Below are positions 8,961 through 18,158 of a stretch of 64,000 nt of DNA, piece by piece. The notes beneath the pieces are model-generated. The model saw only the letters and a program-made list of their open reading frames with translations. It ran no database searches and had not been told where the DNA came from. A program made the translations under genes and the position numbers. The number at the start of each line of letters is the position of its first letter. Position 1 is the stretch's first letter. The DNA lies in assembly GCA_964388745.1 (NCBI GenBank), contig CAYMBP010000001.1:73317-137316 (forward strand). The letters run 5' to 3'. The stretch comes from CAYMBP01 sp964388745 (lineage in GTDB: Bacteria > Babelota > Babeliae > Babelales > RVW-14).

Positions 8961-10613
8961 ATGAAAGCGTTTTTTATGAATAAGCATGTACTTGTTGTGG
9001 TGTTATCATTACTTACTGTATGGGGCGTTAATTACATGACGCAAAAAAGCTCAGGGCCTGTTAACTTTGGTGGAGAAGTTGCTGTTGAGCAAAAAGAGGC
9101 ACAGCTTGGGGAGCCGATTATTGTACCAACAAAGCAGGAGCTACATGCACCACTTAATTTTATGATAGAGCGAGTTGAGTCAGAAACATTTGAATCATAT
9201 GATGATACTTCTGTAGCAACTGATCAAGCAAAGCTTCATTTTTCAGGGCAGGGAGCGAGTATTGCTCATTTGCAGTTTAATGAGCATCATGGCAAAGGAG
9301 GGCTGCCATTAGCAACAGTAGAGTATGAGCCAAAAGATAATCGTAAAGATATAAATCAGAAAATTGCACCAAACACAATGTTTTTTCTTGGTTTAGAAAA
9401 AGGCCTGTTGTGGAATTATAGGCTTGTTGAACAATATGCAGATAATCAAAGTACAAAGATTATTTATGAGACGGATCATGTTGGATGGCGAGTGCGAAAG
9501 ACTTTTGTTGTTTATAAGGCGACGTATAAAATTGATGTTACGCTTTCATTTGAGAAGCGTGATGAGCAGGCTGAAAGCTTAAAGCCTCGCCTGCTTCTTG
9601 CTGCACCTCAAATAGCACAGCTGGAAGCTGATTCTGCTTCGTTGCTTGTATTGAATGAACGCTCTGGGTCTATTGATAAAAAAAATACTCAAGAGGCAGG
9701 AGATGTACATCAGTTGGCATGGCACTGGCGTACACCTGGGGTTATTTTTGGGTTAGAAAATAAGTATTTTGTGCATACATTGTTTAATGATCCACAACGT
9801 TTTGTGCAGCGTGGTTATGTGTTAGATCAAACAGAACAGACTATGCAAACTCCTGTGAGTGTAGTGCTCGAAGGGCCGCGTATTGATAAAAGTGCATCAT
9901 GGACAATGTCTTATTATTGTGGCCCTAAAACGGTAAAAGATCTTGGTGCTGTTGATGCACGCCTTGAAGAGTTGCTTTCATTCGGATGGCTTTCATGGTT
10001 ATGTAAATTATTGCTTCGTATTTTACAAATGATCTTCGGGTATGTTCATAATTATGGTGTAGCCATTATATTATTGAGTATTTTGCTTAAGTTACCGTTT
10101 ATGCCCCTCTCAATTTATGCGCGAATTATTACAGAAAGATATCAACGTTATCAGCCAACAATTAATAAGATTCGCTCAAAGTATAAAAATAATTTACAAT
10201 TGCAGCAGCAAGAATTAATGCGCTTTCATAAGGATCATAACTTATCTCCAGCAACACCTTTGCTTGGTTGTTTACCGCTGTTAATCCAGATGCCGATTAT
10301 GTTTGCGTTATATAAGGTTTTGAGTGGGCATATTGATCTTTATCAAGCTCCATTTTTTGGATGGATTACTGACTTGTCAGCAAAAGATCCTTATTATATT
10401 ATTCCTATTTTGATGGGAATTGCTATGTTTTGGCAGCAGATGAAGGCGCCAATTTTGGATGAGAAGCAGCGCTTTGTTATGGCAATTATGCCTATTGTAA
10501 TGACAGGTCTTTTTGCAGGATTTCCTGCTGGATTGGTCCTTTACTGGTTTATGAACGGAAATATTCTTGTTATTGGAGAGGACTATATAAGAAAGATTTT
10601 CTTTAAACGCTAG
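8961..10613 (+). CDS. yidC: Membrane protein insertase YidC (Oxa1 family)
   Basis: Inserts and folds inner-membrane proteins, alone or with SecYEG. The 550-residue protein has the Gram-negative architecture: one N-terminal membrane helix (residues 6-22), a large periplasmic beta domain (about 50-340), and the conserved C-terminal helices beginning near the segment PFMPLSIYARI. The cytoplasmic hairpin with ERYQRYQP and the second hydrophobic pair PLLGCLPLLIQMPIMFALYK follow. The usual rpmH-rnpA-yidD genes are not upstream. recR follows after 8 bp. No strong Shine-Dalgarno precedes the chosen ATG; an ATG at 8979 is a possible alternative. Confidence 0.95.
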   Translation: MKAFFMNKHVLVVVLSLLTVWGVNYMTQKSSGPVNFGGEVAVEQKEAQLGEPIIVPTKQELHAPLNFMIERVESETFESYDDTSVATDQAKLHFSGQGASIAHLQFNEHHGKGGLPLATVEYEPKDNRKDINQKIAPNTMFFLGLEKGLLWNYRLVEQYADNQSTKIIYETDHVGWRVRKTFVVYKATYKIDVTLSFEKRDEQAESLKPRLLLAAPQIAQLEADSASLLVLNERSGSIDKKNTQEAGDVHQLAWHWRTPGVIFGLENKYFVHTLFNDPQRFVQRGYVLDQTEQTMQTPVSVVLEGPRIDKSASWTMSYYCGPKTVKDLGAVDARLEELLSFGWLSWLCKLLLRILQMIFGYVHNYGVAIILLSILLKLPFMPLSIYARIITERYQRYQPTINKIRSKYKNNLQLQQQELMRFHKDHNLSPATPLLGCLPLLIQMPIMFALYKVLSGHIDLYQAPFFGWITDLSAKDPYYIIPILMGIAMFWQQMKAPILDEKQRFVMAIMPIVMTGLFAGFPAGLVLYWFMNGNILVIGEDYIRKIFFKR

Positions 10614-10621
10614 GAATTGCT

Positions 10622-11221
10622 ATGTTGTCTCAGCTTCCAACGTTACAAAAACTTATACGGCAGTTGCAAAGACTGCCGTACTTAGCTTCAAAAAATGTAT
10701 ATAAAGTTGCGGTGCATCTGCTTCAGTCTGATGACAAAAGTGTAAGTCAGCTTGTTCGATTAATTGAGCAGGCTCGACAACAAATTCATTATTGTTCACA
10801 TTGTTTTAGTTGGGTTGAAAATGATGTTATTTGTAGTATTTGCTCATCAAAAAATCGGGATAAAAGTATTATTTGTGTTGTGAGTTCGTGGCATGATTTA
10901 TGTGCTATTGAAAGCTCTGGTGAATATAAGGGCTTGTATCATGTGTTAGGTGGTGTTTTGAGTCCTCTTGAAGGGATTGGTCCTGAGAGCTTAAGAATAC
11001 AAGAGCTTCTTACACGGATTTCTCCAGAGATTAAAGAGCTTATTTTTGCATTGAATCCAACACCAGAGGGTGAAGCTACAGCAACTTATATTTTAACGCA
11101 TTGTCCATCTCAGGATTTTAATATTTCCAAGTTGGCGCGAGGTATGCCTGTGGGTTCGATGCTTGAGTATATGGATCGTGTGACTATTTGTAAGGCGCTA
11201 ACAGACCGTAGACCGTTTTGA
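10622..11221 (+). CDS. recR: Recombination mediator RecR
   Basis: Works with RecF/RecO in loading RecA at gaps. At 199 residues it has normal family length. Seen in order: the N-terminal helix-hairpin-helix region (LIRQLQRLPYLASKNVYKVA, somewhat degenerate), a four-Cys zinc finger (CSHC then CSIC), and the Toprim domain with YHVLGGVLSPLEGIGPE. It sits between yidC and lptD with 8-bp spacing and a 4-bp overlap, so the three are probably one transcription unit although their functions differ. Confidence 0.95.
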   Translation: MLSQLPTLQKLIRQLQRLPYLASKNVYKVAVHLLQSDDKSVSQLVRLIEQARQQIHYCSHCFSWVENDVICSICSSKNRDKSIICVVSSWHDLCAIESSGEYKGLYHVLGGVLSPLEGIGPESLRIQELLTRISPEIKELIFALNPTPEGEATATYILTHCPSQDFNISKLARGMPVGSMLEYMDRVTICKALTDRRPF

Positions 11222-13557
11222 CGAGTAATGCATATTATTATATTTTCGGCCTTTTTTTTTTATTAATTACAGCATCACAACAGTTGAATGCAGACCTTAC
11301 TCGATTTGTAAGATCAATTGAAAAAATTTCAGTGAAAAGCCTCAAGCAAAAGTTTTTGAGCAATGAAGTTGTTCTGTTTGAAGGAGATGTTGAGGTTTTA
11401 ATTGATCATAAAATGCATGTTTGGGCTCATCAGGTTTTAATTAATAAAAAAAATCAAACGATTTCTGCCTCTGGTTGTGAAGAGTCTCCCTTGTTATTTG
11501 AGCATCATAATACGACGTTACTTGCAGACTACTTGTTCCTTGATTTATCAACAAAGAGGGGGTCTGCACAAAATATTCGTCTGCATTTTAATGATGGGTA
11601 CATTCTTGCTTCGTCGGCAAGCAAAAAAAGTGATTATGTGTGGGAGGTTGAAAATATTACTTATACCTCGTGTGAGCATAGTCCTGCACATTGGAGTATT
11701 CATACGACTAAGGCCCAATTGCATGGAGGTTATTTGTTAACGGCTTCCGGCCTTTCATTTTATATAGGAAAACTCCCAATTTTTTGGTTTCCCTATCTCA
11801 TTCTTCCCTTACAAGGGCAGTCGCTTTCAGGTTTTTTAATTCCACGTTTCTTTTTTGATTATCAGTATGGTTTTGGATTTAAACAACAGTACTATCAATC
11901 ATTGGGCTCTCACTCAGATACTACGCTTACTTTTGATTGGCGAGAGAAACGAGGTGTTGTTCTCTCAGATGAATTTCGCTGGGCTCGTTCACTAACTGAT
12001 TATACCAAAATGAATGCAAGCTTTGCTATTGTGCGAGACATGCTTGTACAACAAGGGGATTGTTTGTGCAAGCGGACAAGATACCGGTATTGGATTCAAG
12101 GGCTTGATTTTGCGCAGTATGAGTTAGGGACCTATGACCGGCTGTATCGCTTAATGAGTGTTGATGTAGGTACAGACAAGCGACTAGGTTACCACTTCTT
12201 TAATAATATTGCCGATATTGAAAATACCTTTAATACTGCTTTTATTCATCGACTTTTTTCATCTAAGCGATTGTGGTCTATTGATATTGATAGCCATATT
12301 ACACGCCAAAAAGTATTTCAAGATAGAGACATTAATCAATCCATGGTGACTGATTTGTGCTGCTATGAATCATGTAATAATCAGGTGCAGCAAGAATCTG
12401 AGACACAGGTCACAGTGGTACATCTTCCTCATTGTGAAATTAATTCGGCCTATCTTGATTTGAGTAAGCTTTGTTCATTGCGGTATGATTTTTTTGCTGA
12501 CTTTGTTCATTATAAAAAACATCTTACTGAGCGTTTTTTTTATGGAAAAACGCTCGTTTCTGAGCAAGAAATTGTTAAATTACAGAAAAAAGATGTTATT
12601 CGAGCTGAACTGATTACCTCATTTTATAAATCCCTTAATTATGGGGGGCAGGCGCTTTCAATGAGTGTGAGTCCTCATCTTCAAATGAGAAGCCATCGGT
12701 TGAAAGATAGGGAGCCAGAGAATAGTCGTGGGGTGTATGAGCAGGCTATTTTTGGAAGTGGAGTATACCGTTTACTAACAACAGTTCAGGTTGAGTGGGG
12801 AATGCCAGAAATGAATTATGCCTTTGAGGGTGCTGATCTGATGATTCTTCCAACGTTGACCTGGTCGTACAGCCCCTCGTTTGATCAGAGCCATTGGATT
12901 GTTGCTGACAAGTGGGATAAAATTTATTCGCACAATGCACTAACCGGTTCAGTACTCGCTTCTTTTGTGACAGAGCATGCTTCTTGTGATATCTATCTTG
13001 AGCAGGGGTATGACTTTGAAGGGCCGGAGAATCGATTTTTTTTACAGCATTCTGGGAGTCGCCATTTGTTACCCTTCAGGTGTGATATACTTTTGCATGC
13101 AGGTAGCATGCTTCTTGCTTCAAATACTGAGTATAACTTTAAAACAGGTGATCTTATTGGTGCCCAAATAAAAAGTTCATTTCAATGCCGAGCAATTGAA
13201 TTGAGCGTTGGGTATCTTTACTCTTCTCCTTCTGTGATGAAGAGGCGAGAGCTTTTATCAACGCTTCCACACTTCGTTACCTTAGATTGTTCCCTTGCTC
13301 TTAGTGATCGACTTCATCTGTACTATGAGGCGCAGTTTTATGCACGAGGGAAAGATGCATTCTTTCGGATTGTTCATTTGACGCCTGTTTTACATCGTGT
13401 TGGACTTGAATATAAAGGTCACTGTTGGAGCGCGTATCTTGGTTTTGAAGAAAAGAAATATCAAGAGCTTGGCCATGACAAAACGGAACAGGTTATGCTA
13501 TTTTCCGTAAAATTTGACGCACTTGGATCTTTTGCAAAAAAAATTAAAAAATTATAG
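11218..13557 (+). CDS. lptD: LPS-assembly protein LptD
   Basis: The outer-membrane translocon that places lipopolysaccharide on the cell surface. The 779-residue protein has a signal peptide ending near LNA (residue 25), an OstA/LptA-like jellyroll (about 35-190, with LFEGDVEVLID and ENITYTSCEHSP), and a long C-terminal beta-barrel rich in aromatic alternating strands. The region GKLPIFWFPYLILP is the characteristic LptD junction. It starts at TTG 11218, overlapping the recR stop (TTGA). With LpxC in the same window it argues that the organism makes and exports lipid A-based LPS. Confidence 0.9.
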   Translation: MTSNAYYYIFGLFFLLITASQQLNADLTRFVRSIEKISVKSLKQKFLSNEVVLFEGDVEVLIDHKMHVWAHQVLINKKNQTISASGCEESPLLFEHHNTTLLADYLFLDLSTKRGSAQNIRLHFNDGYILASSASKKSDYVWEVENITYTSCEHSPAHWSIHTTKAQLHGGYLLTASGLSFYIGKLPIFWFPYLILPLQGQSLSGFLIPRFFFDYQYGFGFKQQYYQSLGSHSDTTLTFDWREKRGVVLSDEFRWARSLTDYTKMNASFAIVRDMLVQQGDCLCKRTRYRYWIQGLDFAQYELGTYDRLYRLMSVDVGTDKRLGYHFFNNIADIENTFNTAFIHRLFSSKRLWSIDIDSHITRQKVFQDRDINQSMVTDLCCYESCNNQVQQESETQVTVVHLPHCEINSAYLDLSKLCSLRYDFFADFVHYKKHLTERFFYGKTLVSEQEIVKLQKKDVIRAELITSFYKSLNYGGQALSMSVSPHLQMRSHRLKDREPENSRGVYEQAIFGSGVYRLLTTVQVEWGMPEMNYAFEGADLMILPTLTWSYSPSFDQSHWIVADKWDKIYSHNALTGSVLASFVTEHASCDIYLEQGYDFEGPENRFFLQHSGSRHLLPFRCDILLHAGSMLLASNTEYNFKTGDLIGAQIKSSFQCRAIELSVGYLYSSPSVMKRRELLSTLPHFVTLDCSLALSDRLHLYYEAQFYARGKDAFFRIVHLTPVLHRVGLEYKGHCWSAYLGFEEKKYQELGHDKTEQVMLFSVKFDALGSFAKKIKKL

Positions 13558-13583
13558 TCTGCCAAGGGGTAAAAAAGAGAGAG

Positions 13584-14924
13584 ATGGTGAAAAAAATTTT
13601 TGTTTTTTTATGTGGATTGCTATTTGTTTCTTTTTATGTGAAAGGAGATGCAAAAAGAATGATGAACAACGTTGATCTTTTTAAGAAGCGGCGGCAAAAG
13701 CTTGTTGCAACGGTGGCTCAAGAACATGGTCGCGGGGTGCTTGTTTTGAGTGCAGGTTTTGATCAAGATGGTACAGTTATACCTTTTAGACAAGATAAAG
13801 ATTTTTATTATTTTACAGGCTTGCAAGAAACCGGCCTTGTATTGCTGTGTTATCCTGATGGCAAAGAAGAGCTTTACATTCCTCACTATTCAGATGTTCG
13901 TGGACAGTGGGTGACTGGTGGAATAAAGATAGATGATGATCCAGCAAGTTATGGCGTTTCAAAAATTATGCACCTTGGGCAGTTGGTGAGAGGGTATGAT
14001 TGTCCTCTTGTATATCAAAAAGAACGATATAAAAACTTGATTAACGAACTTAGTATGCATGAAAAAATTTTTCTTTTAAGCGATATTGAGAGTAAACTTT
14101 TTACGCCTAAAAACTTATTATGGTGTTGGATTGCGCAGCAGGATAATGAGCTCAAGAAAAAGATAATAGATGTTTCTTACTTCGCCCATGAAATGCGTCG
14201 CATAAAGGATGATGTTGAGCTGCAGAATCTTCAGCGGGCCATAGATATAACGCTTGAAGCTCAAAGTGTTGTTGCGCGTGAGATACAAGAAGGGCGTTGT
14301 GAATATGAAGTTAAAGCGGCTTTAGAATATGTTTTTTTGAAGAATAACGCATACTGTTCATTTCCTTCAATTGTTGCCACAGGAGTTAATGGAACAATTC
14401 TTCATTACACAGATAATCAGGCAGTGTTAAAAAAAGGAGATTTGGTTGTTGTGGATATTGGAGCAGAAGTGAATGGATATGCTGCAGATATTACTCGAAC
14501 GTTTCCTGTAGGAGGGGTTTTTTCTGAGCGACAGAAAGAAGTATACGATTGTGTTTATGAGACACAAGCATATGTTGCCTCGCGTGCTCGTCCAGGAGTG
14601 TTTTTAAGAAATAGTGAATGTCCAGATAACTCTTTACATCATTTGGCACTAGCTTTTCTTAAGGATCGAGGGTATGATCGATACTTTGTTCATGGCATAG
14701 GACACTACTTGGGGCTTGATGTTCATGATGTTGGTGATTATAAAACTCCATTGCAAGTTGGAGATGTATTTACTATTGAACCGGGCATTTATATTCAAGA
14801 AGAAGCACTTGGAGTGCGTATTGAAGATGACTATCTTATTACGGAAGGCGGTTGTTGTTGCTTAAGCAATGCATTGAGCGCAGAACGTAGCGCTATTGAA
14901 ATATTAATAGCAGATAAAGGCTAG
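13584..14924 (+). CDS. pepP: Xaa-Pro aminopeptidase (aminopeptidase P) with signal peptide
   Basis: Releases N-terminal residues before proline. The 446-residue protein has an aminopeptidase-P N-terminal domain (PFRQDKDFYYFTGLQE) and a pita-bread metallopeptidase domain. The metal ligands are visible: two Asp in VVDIGAEVNGYAADITRTF, His in HGIGHYLGLDVHDVG, Glu in TIEPGIYI and Glu in GVRIEDDYLI. The odd feature is an N-terminal hydrophobic segment after MVKK, followed by a small-residue cleavage-like site near residue 22. Most bacterial PepP proteins are cytoplasmic; this one is predicted to be exported. It lies 26 bp after lptD. Confidence 0.92.
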   Translation: MVKKIFVFLCGLLFVSFYVKGDAKRMMNNVDLFKKRRQKLVATVAQEHGRGVLVLSAGFDQDGTVIPFRQDKDFYYFTGLQETGLVLLCYPDGKEELYIPHYSDVRGQWVTGGIKIDDDPASYGVSKIMHLGQLVRGYDCPLVYQKERYKNLINELSMHEKIFLLSDIESKLFTPKNLLWCWIAQQDNELKKKIIDVSYFAHEMRRIKDDVELQNLQRAIDITLEAQSVVAREIQEGRCEYEVKAALEYVFLKNNAYCSFPSIVATGVNGTILHYTDNQAVLKKGDLVVVDIGAEVNGYAADITRTFPVGGVFSERQKEVYDCVYETQAYVASRARPGVFLRNSECPDNSLHHLALAFLKDRGYDRYFVHGIGHYLGLDVHDVGDYKTPLQVGDVFTIEPGIYIQEEALGVRIEDDYLITEGGCCCLSNALSAERSAIEILIADKG

Positions 14925-15013
14925 TAGTTTGAGTTATTTTCTTTTCTTCTTCAAGTAGGTTATCTTGTGCTTTAGTTTTACAGTATTCACAAGAACAGAA
15001 AGATTGATAAATT

Positions 15014-16663
15014 ATGGAAGAAAAAGAATTGCGAGATCAAGTTATTGAAAAAAACATATCATTTATTGTTGTCACAGGAGGAGTTTGCTCATCAATTGGT
15101 AAAGGTGTACTTGTTTCTTCGTTGGGTGTGTTGCTCAGGCAGGCGGGTTATAGGCTTTCTCTTGTGAAGTGGGATCCTTATTTAAATGTTGATCCAGGAA
15201 CAATGTCACCTTTGGTGCATGGAGAGGTTTTTGTTACTGCTGATGGAGCAGAAACAGATCTTGATTTAGGTCACTATGAACGATTTGTTGGTATTGAGCT
15301 GGATCGCTCTTCATCAGTTTCTTCAGGTCAAATTTTTGAAGAAGTATTGCAAAAAGAGAGGGCTGGAGAGTTTCTTGGGAAATGCATACAATTAGTCCCT
15401 CATGTAGTTGATGCAACAAAAAAACGCCTCTTACAATTTGCTCTTGCTAAGAACGTTGAGTTTGTTTTGCTTGAGATTGGTGGAACAGTTGGAGATATGG
15501 AGGGGAATGTTTTTCTTGAAGCAATTAGACAATTGCGAATGGAGCTTGGAAAAGAGCGGTTTATGCATGCTCACTTGAGCTATGTTCCCGTGCTTGGGTG
15601 GACAGGAGAAATAAAAACGAAGCCAACGCAGCATAGTGTAATTCAATTAAAGCAGGCAGGGCTTACTCCTGATTGCTTATTTTTGAGGTCAGATGCAGAA
15701 ATTGACAGATCAAATGTTGATAAATTATCAGTAATGTGTGGTGTTGCAAAAGAGCTGATTTTTCATGTTCCAACAGCTCGTCCTATATATTCACTTTTTT
15801 TGAATCTTAAAGAACAATGTGTGGGGCAGAGGATACAGGAATATTTTGGTGTTACTCAGATTAAAGATATTGATTTGTCTGAGTGGGCTAAGCTGATTGA
15901 TATGATCGCAGCGGTTCAAAAAGAAGTCCGGGTTGTTTTGGTTGCGAAATATGTTGGAACAAATGATCCATATATCAGTGTTATTGATGCTCTTAAAGTG
16001 GCAGGATATCATTGTGGTGTTGAGGTAAAGATACGAGTAGTCGATGCTGAACGAGCTGAAAGAGAGCCTGACTATTTATTAGAAATGCTTTCTGACGCGC
16101 AAGGCGTTGTTGTGCCTGGTGGTTTTGATACACGAGGAATTAGTGGAAAAATTGCTGCAGCACGGTATGCTCGAGAAAATAAGATTCCTTATTTTGGGTT
16201 ATGCTTGGGTATGCAAATTATGCTTATTGAATTTGCTCAATCTCAGCTTGGTATGCAAAATGCAAATAGTACTGAAGTTGATAAAAACACTCCGCATCCA
16301 GTTATTTCATTACTTATTGAGCAGAAGAATATTGAACTTAAAGGAGCAACAATGCGTCTTGGCAATTATCCTTGTGCTATTATGCCAGAGAGTAAAGCTT
16401 ATCAAGCTTATCAGCAAGATGTAGTTATTGAGCGACATCGTCATCGGTATGAATTTAATAATAGTTATAAGAAAATATATGAGGATGCGGGAATAGTATT
16501 TTCAGGTATATATAAGGATAAAAATCTTGTTGAAATAGCTGAAATTAAAGATCAAGATTTCATGCTTGCAACACAGTTTCATCCAGAGTTTACGTCTTCA
16601 CCATTGCGAGTACATCCCTTGTTTAAGCTTTTTATTGAAAATGTTGCCAATAAGGAATTATGA
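15014..16663 (+). CDS. pyrG: CTP synthase
   Basis: Amidates UTP to CTP using glutamine and ATP. At 549 residues it is full length. The synthetase domain opens with TGGVCSSIGKG and contains KWDPYLNVDPGTMSP. The C-terminal class I glutamine amidotransferase domain has the nucleophile C397 in GLCLGMQ and the His/Glu pair in QFHPEF. Retention of de novo CTP formation in a genome that otherwise looks reduced is informative about its nucleotide supply. Confidence 0.97.
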   Translation: MEEKELRDQVIEKNISFIVVTGGVCSSIGKGVLVSSLGVLLRQAGYRLSLVKWDPYLNVDPGTMSPLVHGEVFVTADGAETDLDLGHYERFVGIELDRSSSVSSGQIFEEVLQKERAGEFLGKCIQLVPHVVDATKKRLLQFALAKNVEFVLLEIGGTVGDMEGNVFLEAIRQLRMELGKERFMHAHLSYVPVLGWTGEIKTKPTQHSVIQLKQAGLTPDCLFLRSDAEIDRSNVDKLSVMCGVAKELIFHVPTARPIYSLFLNLKEQCVGQRIQEYFGVTQIKDIDLSEWAKLIDMIAAVQKEVRVVLVAKYVGTNDPYISVIDALKVAGYHCGVEVKIRVVDAERAEREPDYLLEMLSDAQGVVVPGGFDTRGISGKIAAARYARENKIPYFGLCLGMQIMLIEFAQSQLGMQNANSTEVDKNTPHPVISLLIEQKNIELKGATMRLGNYPCAIMPESKAYQAYQQDVVIERHRHRYEFNNSYKKIYEDAGIVFSGIYKDKNLVEIAEIKDQDFMLATQFHPEFTSSPLRVHPLFKLFIENVANKEL

Positions 16664-16672
16664 TTTCTGAGA

Positions 16673-16701
16673 TTGACCCTTTTGTAAATTTATCATACAA
16701 T
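16673..16701 (+). promoter_or_regulatory. Sigma70-type promoter of rplM
   Basis: TTGACC (16673-16678) and TACAAT (16696-16701) are separated by exactly 17 bp and stand 63 bp upstream of the rplM start. This is one of the best-matching promoter candidates seen in the window. Confidence 0.65.
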
Positions 16702-16763
16702 GAAGTCACCTCTTTTCTCCTTGTAGATTTTACCACAAATGAAAATAAAAGGACTAGCTTATT

Positions 16764-17189
16764 ATGGATATGAACAAGAGCTTCTATTTAAAAAAGGAGC
16801 AACGAGCGCCTAAGTGGCATGTAATAGATGCTACAGATAAAATTCTTGGACGATTGTCAACAGAAATTGCCGATAAATTGCGAGGTAAAGTTAATCCTTT
16901 TTACACACCATCAACAGATTCTGGAGACTATGTTGTGGTTATTAATTGCGATAAGATTAAGTTGACAGGTAATAAGTGGGAAGACAAGATTTATAGAACA
17001 TATTCAGGATGGCGAAGTGGCCAGAAAGAACGCACAGCCTTGGAGCTTTACAAAAAAGATCCTCGGGAGATTGTACGTCTTTCTGTTCGAGGAATGCTTC
17101 CTAAAAATAAGCTTAATCGCTGTATTATTAAAAAACTTAAGCTTTATTCTGGAGCTGAACATAATCATCAGGCTCAGGTGGGCGTATAA
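16764..17189 (+). CDS. rplM: 50S ribosomal protein L13
   Basis: A 141-residue L13 with the family opening KWHVIDATDKILGRLSTEIA and the conserved LSVRGMLPKNK. It begins at ATG 16764; a second in-frame ATG lies at 16770. L13 is normally followed by rpsI (S9), but here a strong terminator and then lpxC follow, so S9 must be encoded elsewhere or be missing. Confidence 0.97.
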   Translation: MDMNKSFYLKKEQRAPKWHVIDATDKILGRLSTEIADKLRGKVNPFYTPSTDSGDYVVVINCDKIKLTGNKWEDKIYRTYSGWRSGQKERTALELYKKDPREIVRLSVRGMLPKNKLNRCIIKKLKLYSGAEHNHQAQVGV

Positions 17190-17222
17190 GCTTTAATATC
17201 AGAAGAAGCAAAATAAAAGTTA

Positions 17223-17257
17223 AGCAGGGGCTATTGTAAAATGCCCCTGCTTTTTTT
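17223..17257 (+). terminator. Rho-independent terminator after rplM
   Basis: A perfect 9-bp stem AGCAGGGGC (17223-17231) / GCCCCTGCT (17243-17251) with an 11-nt loop is followed by a run of T to 17257. It lies between rplM and lpxC, whose start codon is only 29 bp beyond the T-run. lpxC is therefore either read through at a reduced level or has its own promoter overlapping this region. Confidence 0.85.
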
Positions 17258-17285
17258 GTATTGTACAAATACTTATGGAGATAAG

Positions 17286-18155
17286 ATGATGAGTAGTTTT
17301 CAAAAAACTGTCAAAAAATCAGTTTTTCTTGGGGGTATTGGTGTTCACTCTGGAGGACCTGTTTCTTTGCAAATTTATCCAGCAGAAGCGGATACAGGAA
17401 TCATTTTTAGAAATAATAAACACTTGCAAGACCCTATTAAAATTGGAAAAATTGTTCCAGAAGAAGCAATGCATGCAACAGTATTAAAAGGGCGGTCATG
17501 GGGGTTAAGTACTGTTGAACATCTAATGGCTGCGTTGATGGGAATGGAAATTGATAATGCTGAGATAATTGTAAATGGGTATGAGGTTCCTATTTTTGAT
17601 GGGAGTGCTGCGCCATTTGTTCATGCAATTCAAGAAGCCGAATTAGAGGTTTTAAAAGCCGCTCGAAAATGGATAACTCCTCGAAAAGAGATAATGCTTG
17701 AAAAGCAAGAAGGAATTCGATTGTTTTTATCTCCAGATGCTCAGTTGTATAATGAAAAAGCTCTTTATATGGAGTATTCTGGATCTTTTGATCATCCTCT
17801 TATTGGTAGTGGAATAGAGCAAGGCAAAGTGACTTCTGAGTATTTTATTAAATCTATTGCCCCTGCAAGAACATTTGGATTTCTTGAGCAATTACCATTT
17901 TTGCGTAGCTACAATCTTGCTCAGGGGAGTTCTTTGGGGAATACAGTTGTATTGAGTAAAGAGGGATTTGTAAATAATATCCGTTATAAAAATGAATGTA
18001 TGCGCCATAAATTTCTTGATCTTTTTGGAGACTTGGCTCTTCTGGGTTACGCTCTTGTTGGTAGAGTTTCTGCCAGAAGAACCGGACATAATTTTAATCG
18101 GATGGTCATTCAGCATTATCTTAATAATAATGATGAATGGCGAGTGTTTGAGTAA
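17286..18155 (+). CDS. lpxC: UDP-3-O-acyl-N-acetylglucosamine deacetylase
   Basis: Catalyses the committed, zinc-dependent step of lipid A synthesis in the cytoplasm. The 289-residue protein has the zinc ligands H79 (in STVEHLMAAL), H241 and D245 (in HKFLDLFGD), the catalytic Glu78 and His268 (TGHNF), and the IFDGSAAPFV segment. ATG 17286 is chosen over the long upstream frame because GGAG stands 5 nt before it and because the protein then starts like LpxC. Convergent with rseP, with only 3 bp between the stops. Confidence 0.96.
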   Translation: MMSSFQKTVKKSVFLGGIGVHSGGPVSLQIYPAEADTGIIFRNNKHLQDPIKIGKIVPEEAMHATVLKGRSWGLSTVEHLMAALMGMEIDNAEIIVNGYEVPIFDGSAAPFVHAIQEAELEVLKAARKWITPRKEIMLEKQEGIRLFLSPDAQLYNEKALYMEYSGSFDHPLIGSGIEQGKVTSEYFIKSIAPARTFGFLEQLPFLRSYNLAQGSSLGNTVVLSKEGFVNNIRYKNECMRHKFLDLFGDLALLGYALVGRVSARRTGHNFNRMVIQHYLNNNDEWRVFE

Positions 18156-18158
18156 AAA

